Shown here: positions 17,971 through 25,203 of the stretch, piece after piece
Numbering within the stretch: position 1 is the first letter of the stretch
Layout of the letters: the number at the start of each line of letters is the position of its first letter
Source: Flammeovirgaceae bacterium UBA6059
Lineage (GTDB): Bacteria > Bacteroidota > Bacteroidia > Cytophagales > Cyclobacteriaceae
DNA: 64,000 nt
Direction of reading: 5' to 3'
Assembly: GCA_002435755.1 (NCBI GenBank)
Contig: DIYH01000040.1
Span: 186,001 to 250,000 of the forward strand
The notes under the pieces: generated by a model
Told to the model about the DNA's origin: nothing
Databases searched by the model: none
The model's input: only the letters and a program-made list of their open reading frames with translations
Made by a program: the position numbers and the translations under genes

Positions 17971-18806
17971 TGTCTGGGTGATATTAGATAACCAATACTC
18001 AGCTCGTGTTTATCACCCAAGTCAGGTGTTGAAATGTATGCATAGTCGAACATGAACCGCTTGGGTCTAAAGCCTACACCAAATGCGCCTTCAAATGGTT
18101 GTACTTTGATACCAGTCCTTAGATAGCCCTGCTTAATAGGACTATACTCAAGACCGACTTTGACCTGGGCCTCCAGGTCGATATCCTTCTCGATCTCAGT
18201 ATTGACCATGAGCTCCTCTATAGGTCGGTACGAAAACCCTAGTACGAGGAGCGTAGGTAGTCTCTCATCAGCAAACTCCTGAATTCTGGCCTGATTGAGG
18301 TTCTTGATATGAGCACCAAACATCAAGCTCTTTGAAACTTCGACAAGTCCACCAAAATCGATAGAAACCATTCTTCGAGTGCCGGCAGTTTCAATATTGT
18401 ACTGGATGTAATTGACCGACACCCCCAGACTGACAAAATCGATGGTATTACCAAAGGCGAGCCCTAACCGTTGCTCATTGTATAAGTCTGTTGATCCGAA
18501 CCTACCAGCCATGAGACCTATCGTACCAAACTTTGTCGGGTTGGTAAGCCCAAACCCAAATAGAGACAGTTCCTTGATCCCAAACCTGTTTTGATATCCT
18601 GCCACAGCAGAAAGTCCATCATCGAATGCACCTAGCGTACCTACATTGTGAAAAGCGCTAAATGCATCTACCACAGTAGCAGATGTCCCTGCCATAGCAG
18701 CATTTCTCGCACTTATTTCATACCTTCCGTTCTGTGCGTGTGTATGCTGATAACTTAGGCCCAGGCATACCAGCCAAAAAATGCACAGTCTTTGCATAGA
18801 CTGCAA
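17967..18806 (-). CDS. FadL/PorV-like outer-membrane barrel protein
   Basis: A 279-residue exported protein (signal to about residue 24, HTHAQ). The start of the mature protein, ARNAAMAGTSATVVDAFSAF and then HNVGTLGAF, resembles the PorV/PorQ/FadL type, which opens with ARxxAMGGA-like residues. The rest is strand-rich (FGLTNPTKFGTIGLMAGRFG, GFSYRPIEELMVNTEIEKD) and ends LSIGYLISPRQ. It begins the two-gene unit with the HHH/barrel protein and overlaps it by 4 bases. A partnership in outer-membrane or secretion function is plausible but not proven. Confidence 0.75.
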   Translation of the reverse strand: MQSMQRLCIFWLVCLGLSYQHTHAQNGRYEISARNAAMAGTSATVVDAFSAFHNVGTLGAFDDGLSAVAGYQNRFGIKELSLFGFGLTNPTKFGTIGLMAGRFGSTDLYNEQRLGLAFGNTIDFVSLGVSVNYIQYNIETAGTRRMVSIDFGGLVEVSKSLMFGAHIKNLNQARIQEFADERLPTLLVLGFSYRPIEELMVNTEIEKDIDLEAQVKVGLEYSPIKQGYLRTGIKVQPFEGAFGVGFRPKRFMFDYAYISTPDLGDKHELSIGYLISPRQ

Positions 18807-18847
18807 AGTAGATTTTTATCAATTGATTATCAATGGTTGGCTTTTAA

Positions 18848-19474
18848 ATGAAGGTTATCTTTAGTCTTAGTCTTTGGTGGTTCTTTCACTTGTTTGCGGT
18901 AGCACAAACGGAACAAAGCAAGTACCCTAACGGGCAAATCAAGTCAGAGGGAGCACTTGTAGATGGATTGAAATCAGGACTCTGGGTCTACTATTACCCG
19001 AGTGGGACTATAAGTGCTGAGGAGTCCTACCGGAATGGTCAACTGGACGGCACAGTACGTTATTACGATGAAAACGAAAATCTACTAGCTGTAGAAGGCT
19101 GGTTGGATGGACTTCAGTCTGACTCTTCACATTACTATCACCCCAATGGGCAACCACAGAAAAAGGGAGTTTTCAAAGATGGCCTGTATGAAGGAAAATG
19201 GTCGTTCTACAGTGAGGGTGGTATTCTGGTAAGAGAAGGAGAATATAAATCAGGTATGCCAAATGGCTACTGGGAGGTGTATGATGAAAAGGGTGTGATC
19301 ATGCAGTCCGGAGACTATCTCGACGGGATGGAGCATAGTCTATGGAAATTTTATAACAAGAAAGGGCAGCTCGAATACGAAGGACGATACAATAGGGGAG
19401 AGGCAATCGGTGATTGGTACTATTATAACAAGAAGGGAAAAAAAGTCCCTATTGATCCTAGAAATCAGCCCTGA
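18848..19474 (+). CDS. MORN-repeat exported protein (YwqK-like)
   Basis: A 208-residue protein with an N-terminal signal peptide (MKVIFSLSLWWFFHLFAVAQ) and about eight tandem MORN-type repeats of roughly 23 residues (YPNGQIKSEGALVDGLKSGL; YEGKWSFYSEGG; NGYWEVYDEKG; IGDWYYYNKKG). MORN repeats form extended beta-hairpin rods that bind lipids or proteins. The YwqK family label covers many such proteins. The last 17 bases overlap the 3' end of the convergent Omp85-like gene. Function here is unknown. Confidence 0.85.
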   Translation: MKVIFSLSLWWFFHLFAVAQTEQSKYPNGQIKSEGALVDGLKSGLWVYYYPSGTISAEESYRNGQLDGTVRYYDENENLLAVEGWLDGLQSDSSHYYHPNGQPQKKGVFKDGLYEGKWSFYSEGGILVREGEYKSGMPNGYWEVYDEKGVIMQSGDYLDGMEHSLWKFYNKKGQLEYEGRYNRGEAIGDWYYYNKKGKKVPIDPRNQP

Positions 19475-20963
19475 AGTTGAGAAAAAAGAAGGTGTTACGA
19501 TCACTATTGTAAGTGAACTCAGGACGAATGACGAAATCATAGAGTGTTACAATATCAACCCCGGCTCCTAGTCCCCACAGATAGGTGTTAGTCAGACGTC
19601 CATTAAGTCCCTGACGTTTGTAGATCGGATAGTTGTCCACCCAACCTGAGTCAAAGAATATCTTACCATAGATAGCCAATGGGATACTGCGTAACTGATC
19701 GATAGGAGGGTTGGCCATGCTGTAAGTTCGTTTAAATAGCTGTTTCTTTAGGTTAAGTTTGTTGAGAAGTATTCTTGGCCCTTCAATCAGGTCTAGTTCG
19801 TACCCTCGTATGATATTATTGTTAAAACCCAACGCTTGATTATAGGCGTAGGGTTGGTCTAAGGGAAGAGATAGACTACCACTCACAGTACCGCTGAAGT
19901 ACCAGCCCTTATTCAGATCAAAGAACTTAGAGTATTGAATATCAGCTCTCCAGATGTCCACATCTTCATAAGCACCCAGCCCAAGTTTAGATGTACTAGC
20001 CCTAAGATAGAACCCGGTCAGAGGGTAATTGACAAAGTCGCGGAGGTCACGAACAAATCGATAGCTAAGAGCTAAATAGCGATTGATAGTACCACCACCA
20101 GCAAGCATATTGGGGTTGAGATTGACTACTGTATCGGCTACTTCTCTTGAAGTAAAGCCAAGTGTGACATAGTGAAAAGAGTAGAATGAAGCTCTGTAAG
20201 AATAGGTAATATCAACATCGTATCGGCTGGATAGGATCTGATTGTAAAAATCACTGCTGGATTCTAAGTCATTCGACTCTAAGAATGAAGGAACGTGTCC
20301 ATTTGGGTTATCGGTGTTGTAGGCCACATTCTTTCGTTCATCGAATGAGAAATTGAAAATCAACCCTTCCTTTTGTTTCTTATTGATATAAGGAATGCGA
20401 TAGTTAAGAGAAAACTCACGCGTAAACCCAAACTGAGCGATCAGTCTTAGGCGCTCATTGCGTCCGCGCATATTGTACTTGAATATCTTAAGACCATAAT
20501 TGATACGCGAAAGATCACGTTCACGGATGACCCACCAGTCATTAAAATTGCGATCTGCCAACTTGAACAAGGGAATAGGAAAAGTATACCAACGCTCTGT
20601 CACCTGAATGAGCACTTCCACCTCAGTCTTTGATGTCTCAAGCAGGGTGATTTTAGTTGTATTAAACAGTCTGAGGTTAAAAACTTTCTGCTCATCTCGA
20701 GCCGCACTGGTACGGAGTTCGCTGAGCATCATTTGCTCACCCACCGCAAAATTGAGCTCACGAAGGATTATAGATTCTTTGGTTTTGAGATTGCCGAGAA
20801 TGTAGATCTTCTTGATCTCGACCTGTCGATCAACAGTGTCCACTCTCGGTCGTAGTGTATCAGACCGTTGAAAGATCTGACCACTCAACGAATTAGCCAA
20901 TAAAAACAAGACGGCCGTGAACCAGAATGATCGTAACATGCCTCTATTCAACTTCTTCTTCAC
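19458..20963 (-). CDS. Omp85/BamA-related outer-membrane protein with POTRA domain
   Basis: A 501-residue protein with a Sec signal (ending ANSLSGQ), then a POTRA-type domain at about residues 45-130 (KKIYILGNLKTKESIILREL, then VFNLRLFNTTKITLL and VLIQVTERW) and a C-terminal barrel rich in alternating strands ending FFFLNFRADF. Strand motifs such as SSRYDVDITYSYRASFYSF and NYPLTGFYLRAS, and a late GAGVDIVTLYDFVIRPEFTY, fit the bacterial surface antigen family. It has only one clear POTRA, unlike BamA with five, so it is probably a TamA/BamA-like paralogue rather than BamA itself. It converges with and overlaps the MORN gene by 17 bases. Confidence 0.85.
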   Translation of the reverse strand: MKKKLNRGMLRSFWFTAVLFLLANSLSGQIFQRSDTLRPRVDTVDRQVEIKKIYILGNLKTKESIILRELNFAVGEQMMLSELRTSAARDEQKVFNLRLFNTTKITLLETSKTEVEVLIQVTERWYTFPIPLFKLADRNFNDWWVIRERDLSRINYGLKIFKYNMRGRNERLRLIAQFGFTREFSLNYRIPYINKKQKEGLIFNFSFDERKNVAYNTDNPNGHVPSFLESNDLESSSDFYNQILSSRYDVDITYSYRASFYSFHYVTLGFTSREVADTVVNLNPNMLAGGGTINRYLALSYRFVRDLRDFVNYPLTGFYLRASTSKLGLGAYEDVDIWRADIQYSKFFDLNKGWYFSGTVSGSLSLPLDQPYAYNQALGFNNNIIRGYELDLIEGPRILLNKLNLKKQLFKRTYSMANPPIDQLRSIPLAIYGKIFFDSGWVDNYPIYKRQGLNGRLTNTYLWGLGAGVDIVTLYDFVIRPEFTYNSDRNTFFFLNFRADF

Positions 20964-21044
20964 GTGTTAGTTCCACTATTCGGCCAGGATTGACGCACAT
21001 GTCAGCTAAGAGGCGTCTTTCGCAAGTTAACGTAGCAAACTGAA

Positions 21045-21060
21045 TTTTTAATATTAAAAA
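21045..21060. repeat. 16-bp AT palindrome before yidD
   Basis: TTTTTAATATTAAAAA is a perfect 16-base palindrome 31 bases before the yidD ATG, between it and the divergent Omp85-like gene. It could be an operator or merely AT-rich promoter DNA. Confidence 0.3.
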
Positions 21061-21090
21061 ATCGTTGACAGCTTTGAGCAAAGCAGAGAG

Positions 21091-21315
21091 ATGTTGAAAA
21101 AATGGATCAATAGACTTTTCATCCTACCGATACAGTTTTATCAGTATGGGATCTCACCATTATTCCCATCAAGTTGCAGATACTCCCCTACCTGCTCGCA
21201 CTACATGAAAGAGGCCATACTCAAATATGGACCACTTAAGGGTGGTTGGCTGGGGATCAAACGGATACTATCTTGCCACCCATTGGGTGGAAGTGGCTAT
21301 GATCCAGTACCTTAG
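21091..21315 (+). CDS. yidD: Membrane protein insertion efficiency factor YidD
   Basis: A 74-residue YidD protein, which aids YidC-dependent membrane insertion. The family signature is clear: YQYGISPLFPSSCRYSPTCS followed by YMKEAILKYGPLKGGWLGIK and CHPLGGSGYDPVP. The three Cys are conserved. In many bacteria it sits by rnpA/yidC, but here it heads a plus-strand run with the GreA-like and PlsC genes. An amphipathic N-terminal helix should attach it to the inner membrane. Confidence 0.95.
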   Translation: MLKKWINRLFILPIQFYQYGISPLFPSSCRYSPTCSHYMKEAILKYGPLKGGWLGIKRILSCHPLGGSGYDPVP

Positions 21316-21337
21316 ATAAAAGACGACTATACCAAGA

Positions 21338-21796
21338 ATGATGAATTTAGAGACCAAGCAGCTCATTCATGAGCAGTGCATGGAGATACTTCAGCAAAAA
21401 ATAGACGGACTGTCCCAAAACATCATTGACATGACAGAGTCAATGATGGCTGAAGCCAAGAGCACCATGGGAGACAAGTATGAAACGAGTAGAGCGATGA
21501 TCCAATCCGAAATTGAGCGCATTGGTTTGCAGCGGTCAGAGATTATTCGGCAACTACAGAACGTTCAGATATTGAACCCCAAGAAGGTCAATACTACAGC
21601 AAGTAGGGGAGCCCTGGTCTATACCGGACAAGCCCATTATTATTTGGGAGCACCTATCGGAAAAATTGAAGTAGACAAGCAGCCTGTTTATGTCATCTCT
21701 CCGCAATCCCCAATTGGAGAACTAATACTTGATAAGCACAAAGGAGACAAGTTTCAGTTTAATGGAAAGACGATGACCATTCAAGAGGTGATCTGA
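21338..21796 (+). CDS. GreA/GreB-like C-terminal-domain protein
   Basis: A 152-residue protein. The N-terminal 80 residues are helical and rich in Met, Gln and Glu, probably a coiled coil (QCMEILQQKIDGLSQNIIDM, then YETSRAMIQSEIERIGLQRS). The C-terminal half resembles the FKBP-like domain of transcript cleavage factor GreA: GALVYTGQAHYYLGAP, then VYVISPQSPIGELILDKHKG and FNGKTMTIQEVI. Bacteroidota databases often carry this protein under a mistaken 3-oxoacyl-ACP synthase label. It lies 22 bases after yidD. Whether it acts on RNA polymerase is inferred only. Confidence 0.75.
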   Translation: MMNLETKQLIHEQCMEILQQKIDGLSQNIIDMTESMMAEAKSTMGDKYETSRAMIQSEIERIGLQRSEIIRQLQNVQILNPKKVNTTASRGALVYTGQAHYYLGAPIGKIEVDKQPVYVISPQSPIGELILDKHKGDKFQFNGKTMTIQEVI

Positions 21797-21847
21797 TCTC
21801 TTTGATGCATTCTCAATTTCGTTAGCTTTGCAGCCTTTGCGCAGCTA

Positions 21848-22552
21848 ATGTCAATCCTTAGATACTTTTTTTGCCTGGTATGGACTGCCGTTTTGATCAC
21901 GCTATCGATGGTGGTAATGCTATTGTCGTTCAATCGAAAAGTACCAGTCTGGATGGCACGGACGATGTGGTCACCTGGTATACTGTGGATATGTGGCGCT
22001 CGATTGGAAGTATCCGGAATCGACAACATAGATAGAAGCTGCTCTTATATCTTTGTGTCCAATCACCTGTCATTTTTAGATATTCCCATTCTTTTCAGGG
22101 TGATCCCGGTCAATTTGTACTTTGTAGCTAAGGAAGAGATCAAAAAGATGCCTTTTGTAGGTTGGTACATGTGGGCGACTGGTATGATTTTCATCGATCG
22201 TGCCAATCGTGATAAGGCGTTTCAAAGCTTGAAAAGAGCAGGTAAGCTGATCAGAAATGGTAAAAATGTGATCATGTTTCCTGAAGGTACCAGGAGTAAG
22301 GACGGTCATGTGAGCCAATTTAAGAAGGGGCCATTTGTACTAGCTTCAGAATCAGATCTTCCAGTGATTCCGATTGCCTTGTCAGGCCCTGAAAAGATTG
22401 TACCTGCAAATGCATGGACTGTAAATCCTGGAACAGTAAAAGTTGAGATCGGGAAGTCATACCAAAAGAACTCGTCCGAAAGTCTGAATGACTTTATAGC
22501 GGGGGTCAGAAGTGAGATGATCGGACTAAAGGGTGATCTAGTCCGATCTTAG
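21848..22552 (+). CDS. 1-acylglycerol-3-phosphate O-acyltransferase (PlsC family)
   Basis: A 234-residue membrane acyltransferase that makes phosphatidic acid or a related lipid. The catalytic motif NHLSFLDI (NHxxxxD) is at about residues 77-84, and FPEGTRSKDG (motif III) follows, with VIPIALSG as motif IV. An N-terminal hydrophobic segment (about 5-26) anchors it to the inner membrane. It probably ends the yidD/GreA-like run. Its last codons form a perfect 10-bp hairpin (see the hairpin feature). Confidence 0.93.
   Translation: MSILRYFFCLVWTAVLITLSMVVMLLSFNRKVPVWMARTMWSPGILWICGARLEVSGIDNIDRSCSYIFVSNHLSFLDIPILFRVIPVNLYFVAKEEIKKMPFVGWYMWATGMIFIDRANRDKAFQSLKRAGKLIRNGKNVIMFPEGTRSKDGHVSQFKKGPFVLASESDLPVIPIALSGPEKIVPANAWTVNPGTVKVEIGKSYQKNSSESLNDFIAGVRSEMIGLKGDLVRS
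22519..22548 (+). terminator. Hairpin in the 3' end of the PlsC gene
   Basis: GATCGGACTA (22519-22528) and TAGTCCGATC (22539-22548) are perfect complements around a 10-base loop, within the last codons. A T-rich stretch follows only after 10 bases. It probably terminates or protects the transcript. Confidence 0.45.
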
Positions 22553-22568
22553 GAACACTTTTTAGCCT

Positions 22569-23753
22569 TTAGTTTGCGCTGATAAGGCCAAACTGAATTG
22601 ATGTATCTGTGAAATTTGCGTAAGCGATTTCCCCATTATCATTAATGGCTACATCTGTAGCCGGTATATCGGTGCTCACCCAACGGGCTGATCCGTCTGC
22701 GTTGATCATGGCGATAAACCTGGCCGAGCTGCTGGTAGCCGGTTCACGGAGCTCGATATTACCAAAACTACCGGTAAAGTACAGTCCACAAACGACTATA
22801 TCCCCTCTCTGATTAGCATCCAGATCATTGAGTATGGTACTTGATGATAGCTGCCATACAATTTCCCCAGAGCTATTTATTCTGCTCACGCCATCTTGTT
22901 GATTCAGGTAGATCTCATCTTCACTTACTACTTTAAGCCCTATGGCACAGCTGCCGGATTGAGAGGTCCAGATCTCTTCACCATCCGGACTTAACTTCCT
23001 TAGATAGCTTAGTTGATCAGCACATTCATAAATATAGACATTACCAATGGGGTCCACATCTACATTGGATAGCCTTGTGACTGCCTGGATGGGTGAGAAG
23101 TACGACCATTGTGCTTCTTGTGAAGGATTGAGCTTCACTGCAGAGGAGGAACCCAGGAGCGCCCCGCCGTAGCTGTCACCGTTGTTATAGTTGATCGTAC
23201 CTCTGTATGTACCACCTATGATAATGTTCCCGGAGTTATCGATAGCGAGCCCTCCAGGTACGTCATTGGTGGATGAACCGTTGATGATCGTAGTGCCGAG
23301 CTGTCCGCCTTGCCCATCTAGTCTGAAAAGGAAAACCTTATTTGCATCAGGGATGTATCTTCCTGCTATGAATACATTACCATTTGAGCCCAACTTAAGG
23401 TAGTCCAACCTGTCAGCTACAGATAGCCCTAAGTCCTGAATCACGGTGGCTTCACCTGTCTTACCTAACTGTACATAGAAAGCATTGGGTAAACCAACCG
23501 TGACCTGGGGTAATGGATCGAAAGTCGGGTTACCGGTGTAGTCTCCTACCAGGTGAACGTTGGACTGAGCATCTATGGAGATTGCACCTGTGCTGGGTAC
23601 CGTAGAAGTACCTATACTGTTGGTCCATAAGATTTCTGGTATATTGGTATTGACATCCGTACTTGTTGGTGTTGGGTTGTCATCATCTTCTGATCCACAG
23701 GAGATAAGAAATAGTGCACCCGTTAACAAAAGAGGAATAGAGAATAGCTTCAT
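22569..23753 (-). CDS. Beta-propeller-like lipoprotein
   Basis: A 394-residue lipoprotein (MKLFSIPLLLTGALFLISC, lipobox ISC, then an acidic linker GSEDDDNPTPT). The rest has about seven similar blades with the pattern of SBBP or PQQ-like repeats: GAISIDAQSNVHLVGDYTG, LDYLKLGSNGNVFIAGRY, VPGGLAIDNSGNIIIGGTYR, SNVDVDPIGNVYIYE. Each repeat resembles AxDxxGNVYVxG, so a beta-propeller is likely. It may bind surface ligands or carbohydrates. The function is unknown. A good -7 element is 20 bases before the ATG. Confidence 0.82.
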   Translation of the reverse strand: MKLFSIPLLLTGALFLISCGSEDDDNPTPTSTDVNTNIPEILWTNSIGTSTVPSTGAISIDAQSNVHLVGDYTGNPTFDPLPQVTVGLPNAFYVQLGKTGEATVIQDLGLSVADRLDYLKLGSNGNVFIAGRYIPDANKVFLFRLDGQGGQLGTTIINGSSTNDVPGGLAIDNSGNIIIGGTYRGTINYNNGDSYGGALLGSSSAVKLNPSQEAQWSYFSPIQAVTRLSNVDVDPIGNVYIYECADQLSYLRKLSPDGEEIWTSQSGSCAIGLKVVSEDEIYLNQQDGVSRINSSGEIVWQLSSSTILNDLDANQRGDIVVCGLYFTGSFGNIELREPATSSSARFIAMINADGSARWVSTDIPATDVAINDNGEIAYANFTDTSIQFGLISAN

Positions 23754-23772
23754 AATTCATAACGTTAGATGT

Positions 23773-23780
23773 CAAAGCTA
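23773..23780 (-). promoter_or_regulatory. -7 element (TAGCTTTG) of the beta-propeller lipoprotein gene
   Basis: A perfect TAnnTTTG on the minus strand, 20 bases before the start codon, preceded at about 20 bases by ATTG, a partial -33 match. The leader would be very short. Confidence 0.6.
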
Positions 23781-23793
23781 TTCTCTACTCAAA

Positions 23794-23832
23794 CCCCCTT
23801 CAATACCATCAAGACGGTATATTTGAGAGGGT
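23794..23832 (-). terminator. Imperfect hairpin after rsgA
   Basis: CCCCTTCAATACC and GGTATATTTGAGAGGG pair around an 8-base loop with small internal mismatches. It lies between the rsgA stop and the next promoter, but has no U-tract. Confidence 0.3.
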
Positions 23833-23903
23833 CTTTATGGTATATTCCTTCTTTATGATCAGCATCTGCTGATATCAGAACTTCGTTCTACTGAGAATCG
23901 GGG

Positions 23904-24965
23904 CTAAGGCTTTCTGCTCTTTCTATGCGCCATAGCTTCCTTATACATTCTACCAAAACGCTTGCCTTCCTTGTTCATTTCAGCTTTGGTCTTCTGGAAG
24001 CGTAAAGACTCCTGTCGAAGTTTATGATAGTTATCTAATTGATCAACATCAATATCACCGTTGATAACCGCCTCCTGCACAGCACAATCTGGTTCATCTT
24101 GATGTGTACAATCTGAAAACTTACAGTTCATCGCTATTTCAGATATGGAAGTAAAGCTAGTTTCTAAGCCTTGCTCGCTTAGGGTAACACCTAATTCGCG
24201 CATGCCAGGTGTATCAATGACCAAACCTCCACTTCTTGAAACGAACAACTGTCGTGAGGTGGTCGTATGCCTCCCCTTACCGGTAGTATTGCTGATCTCT
24301 GAAGTCAGTTGTTGATCAGTGCCCAGAAGTAGATTGACTATTGTCGATTTACCGACTCCTGAGGACCCTAGAAAGCAAGAAGTAGTACCAATTTTGAGAG
24401 ATGTCTCAATATGGTCAACACCCTTATGTTCTACCGCGCTTACTGAGATGATCATGATATCCTTATTCACTCTGCTTCGGATTGAGTTTTCAATTGAGGT
24501 TTGCTCATCTGATGATATCAAATCAATCTTGTTGAGTACTACGATGGGTTCAATGCCCCCTTCGTAAGCTATAGCGATGTATCGTTCCAGTCTATTCAAA
24601 TTGAAGTTATGATCCGCACTCTGTACTATAAATGTCTGATCTATATTGGCTGCAATCAACTGTGCCTTTCCATCGTGGCTTACAGCTCTTCGGGCCAATT
24701 GGCTATATCTTGGCAAAAGCTCTGTGATTATAAAGTGGCCATCGAAATCTATGACTTTTACCCAATCTCCAACGACAGGCAATTGGCTGTCCGAATGGAG
24801 TAAATTCCCTGTTAACTCTGCGGATGCCTGACTTTCCAGTGTTTTGACTATATACTGAGTTTTGTCATGTCTGAAAATTCGCCCAACTTCTTTTGGGGAA
24901 AAGTTTCGACTTGTTATATGGTTTTTAATGCGGTCGTTAAGACCAATTGATTCTAATGAATTCAT
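23904..24965 (-). CDS. rsgA: Ribosome small-subunit-dependent GTPase A (RsgA/YjeQ)
   Basis: A 353-residue GTPase that helps mature the 30S subunit. It has the circularly permuted GTPase order: G4 NKIDLI precedes the P-loop GSSGVGKSTIVN, then VIDTPGMRELG (G3). An N-terminal OB-fold region lies at about 50-85 (VGDWVKVIDFDGHFIITE). The C-terminal zinc motif is NCKFSDCTHQDEPDCAV with three Cys and a His. It is somewhat longer than some RsgA, with a basic tail ending KSRKP. It stands alone, downstream of acnA and its terminator. Confidence 0.96.
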   Translation of the reverse strand: MNSLESIGLNDRIKNHITSRNFSPKEVGRIFRHDKTQYIVKTLESQASAELTGNLLHSDSQLPVVGDWVKVIDFDGHFIITELLPRYSQLARRAVSHDGKAQLIAANIDQTFIVQSADHNFNLNRLERYIAIAYEGGIEPIVVLNKIDLISSDEQTSIENSIRSRVNKDIMIISVSAVEHKGVDHIETSLKIGTTSCFLGSSGVGKSTIVNLLLGTDQQLTSEISNTTGKGRHTTTSRQLFVSRSGGLVIDTPGMRELGVTLSEQGLETSFTSISEIAMNCKFSDCTHQDEPDCAVQEAVINGDIDVDQLDNYHKLRQESLRFQKTKAEMNKEGKRFGRMYKEAMAHRKSRKP

Positions 24966-25155
24966 TGCTAAGAAAATAAAATATGGATATAGAAATACTG
25001 CCTCCTTGGTTAGAAGGAGTGAGGCCTAATCAATAAAAGAGTATTATGATCAGGCGATTAGCCCAGCTCAGCAATGATATGTCGCGTAGTAGATGACATG
25101 AACTACAAAGATATCAATTCTTGGTTACGATTATTGTTAAAAATCATAGAGAAAG

Positions 25156-25183
25156 AAAAAGCCCACTTGTTAGGAGCGGACTT
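25156..25183 (-). terminator. Rho-independent terminator after acnA
   Basis: On the minus strand AAGTCCGCT-CCTAACA-AGTGGGCTT forms a 9-bp stem with G-U pairs, followed by TTTTC. It lies 20 bases past the acnA stop codon. Confidence 0.8.
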
Positions 25184-25203
25184 AAATGTCACTTTTTTGA
25201 AGC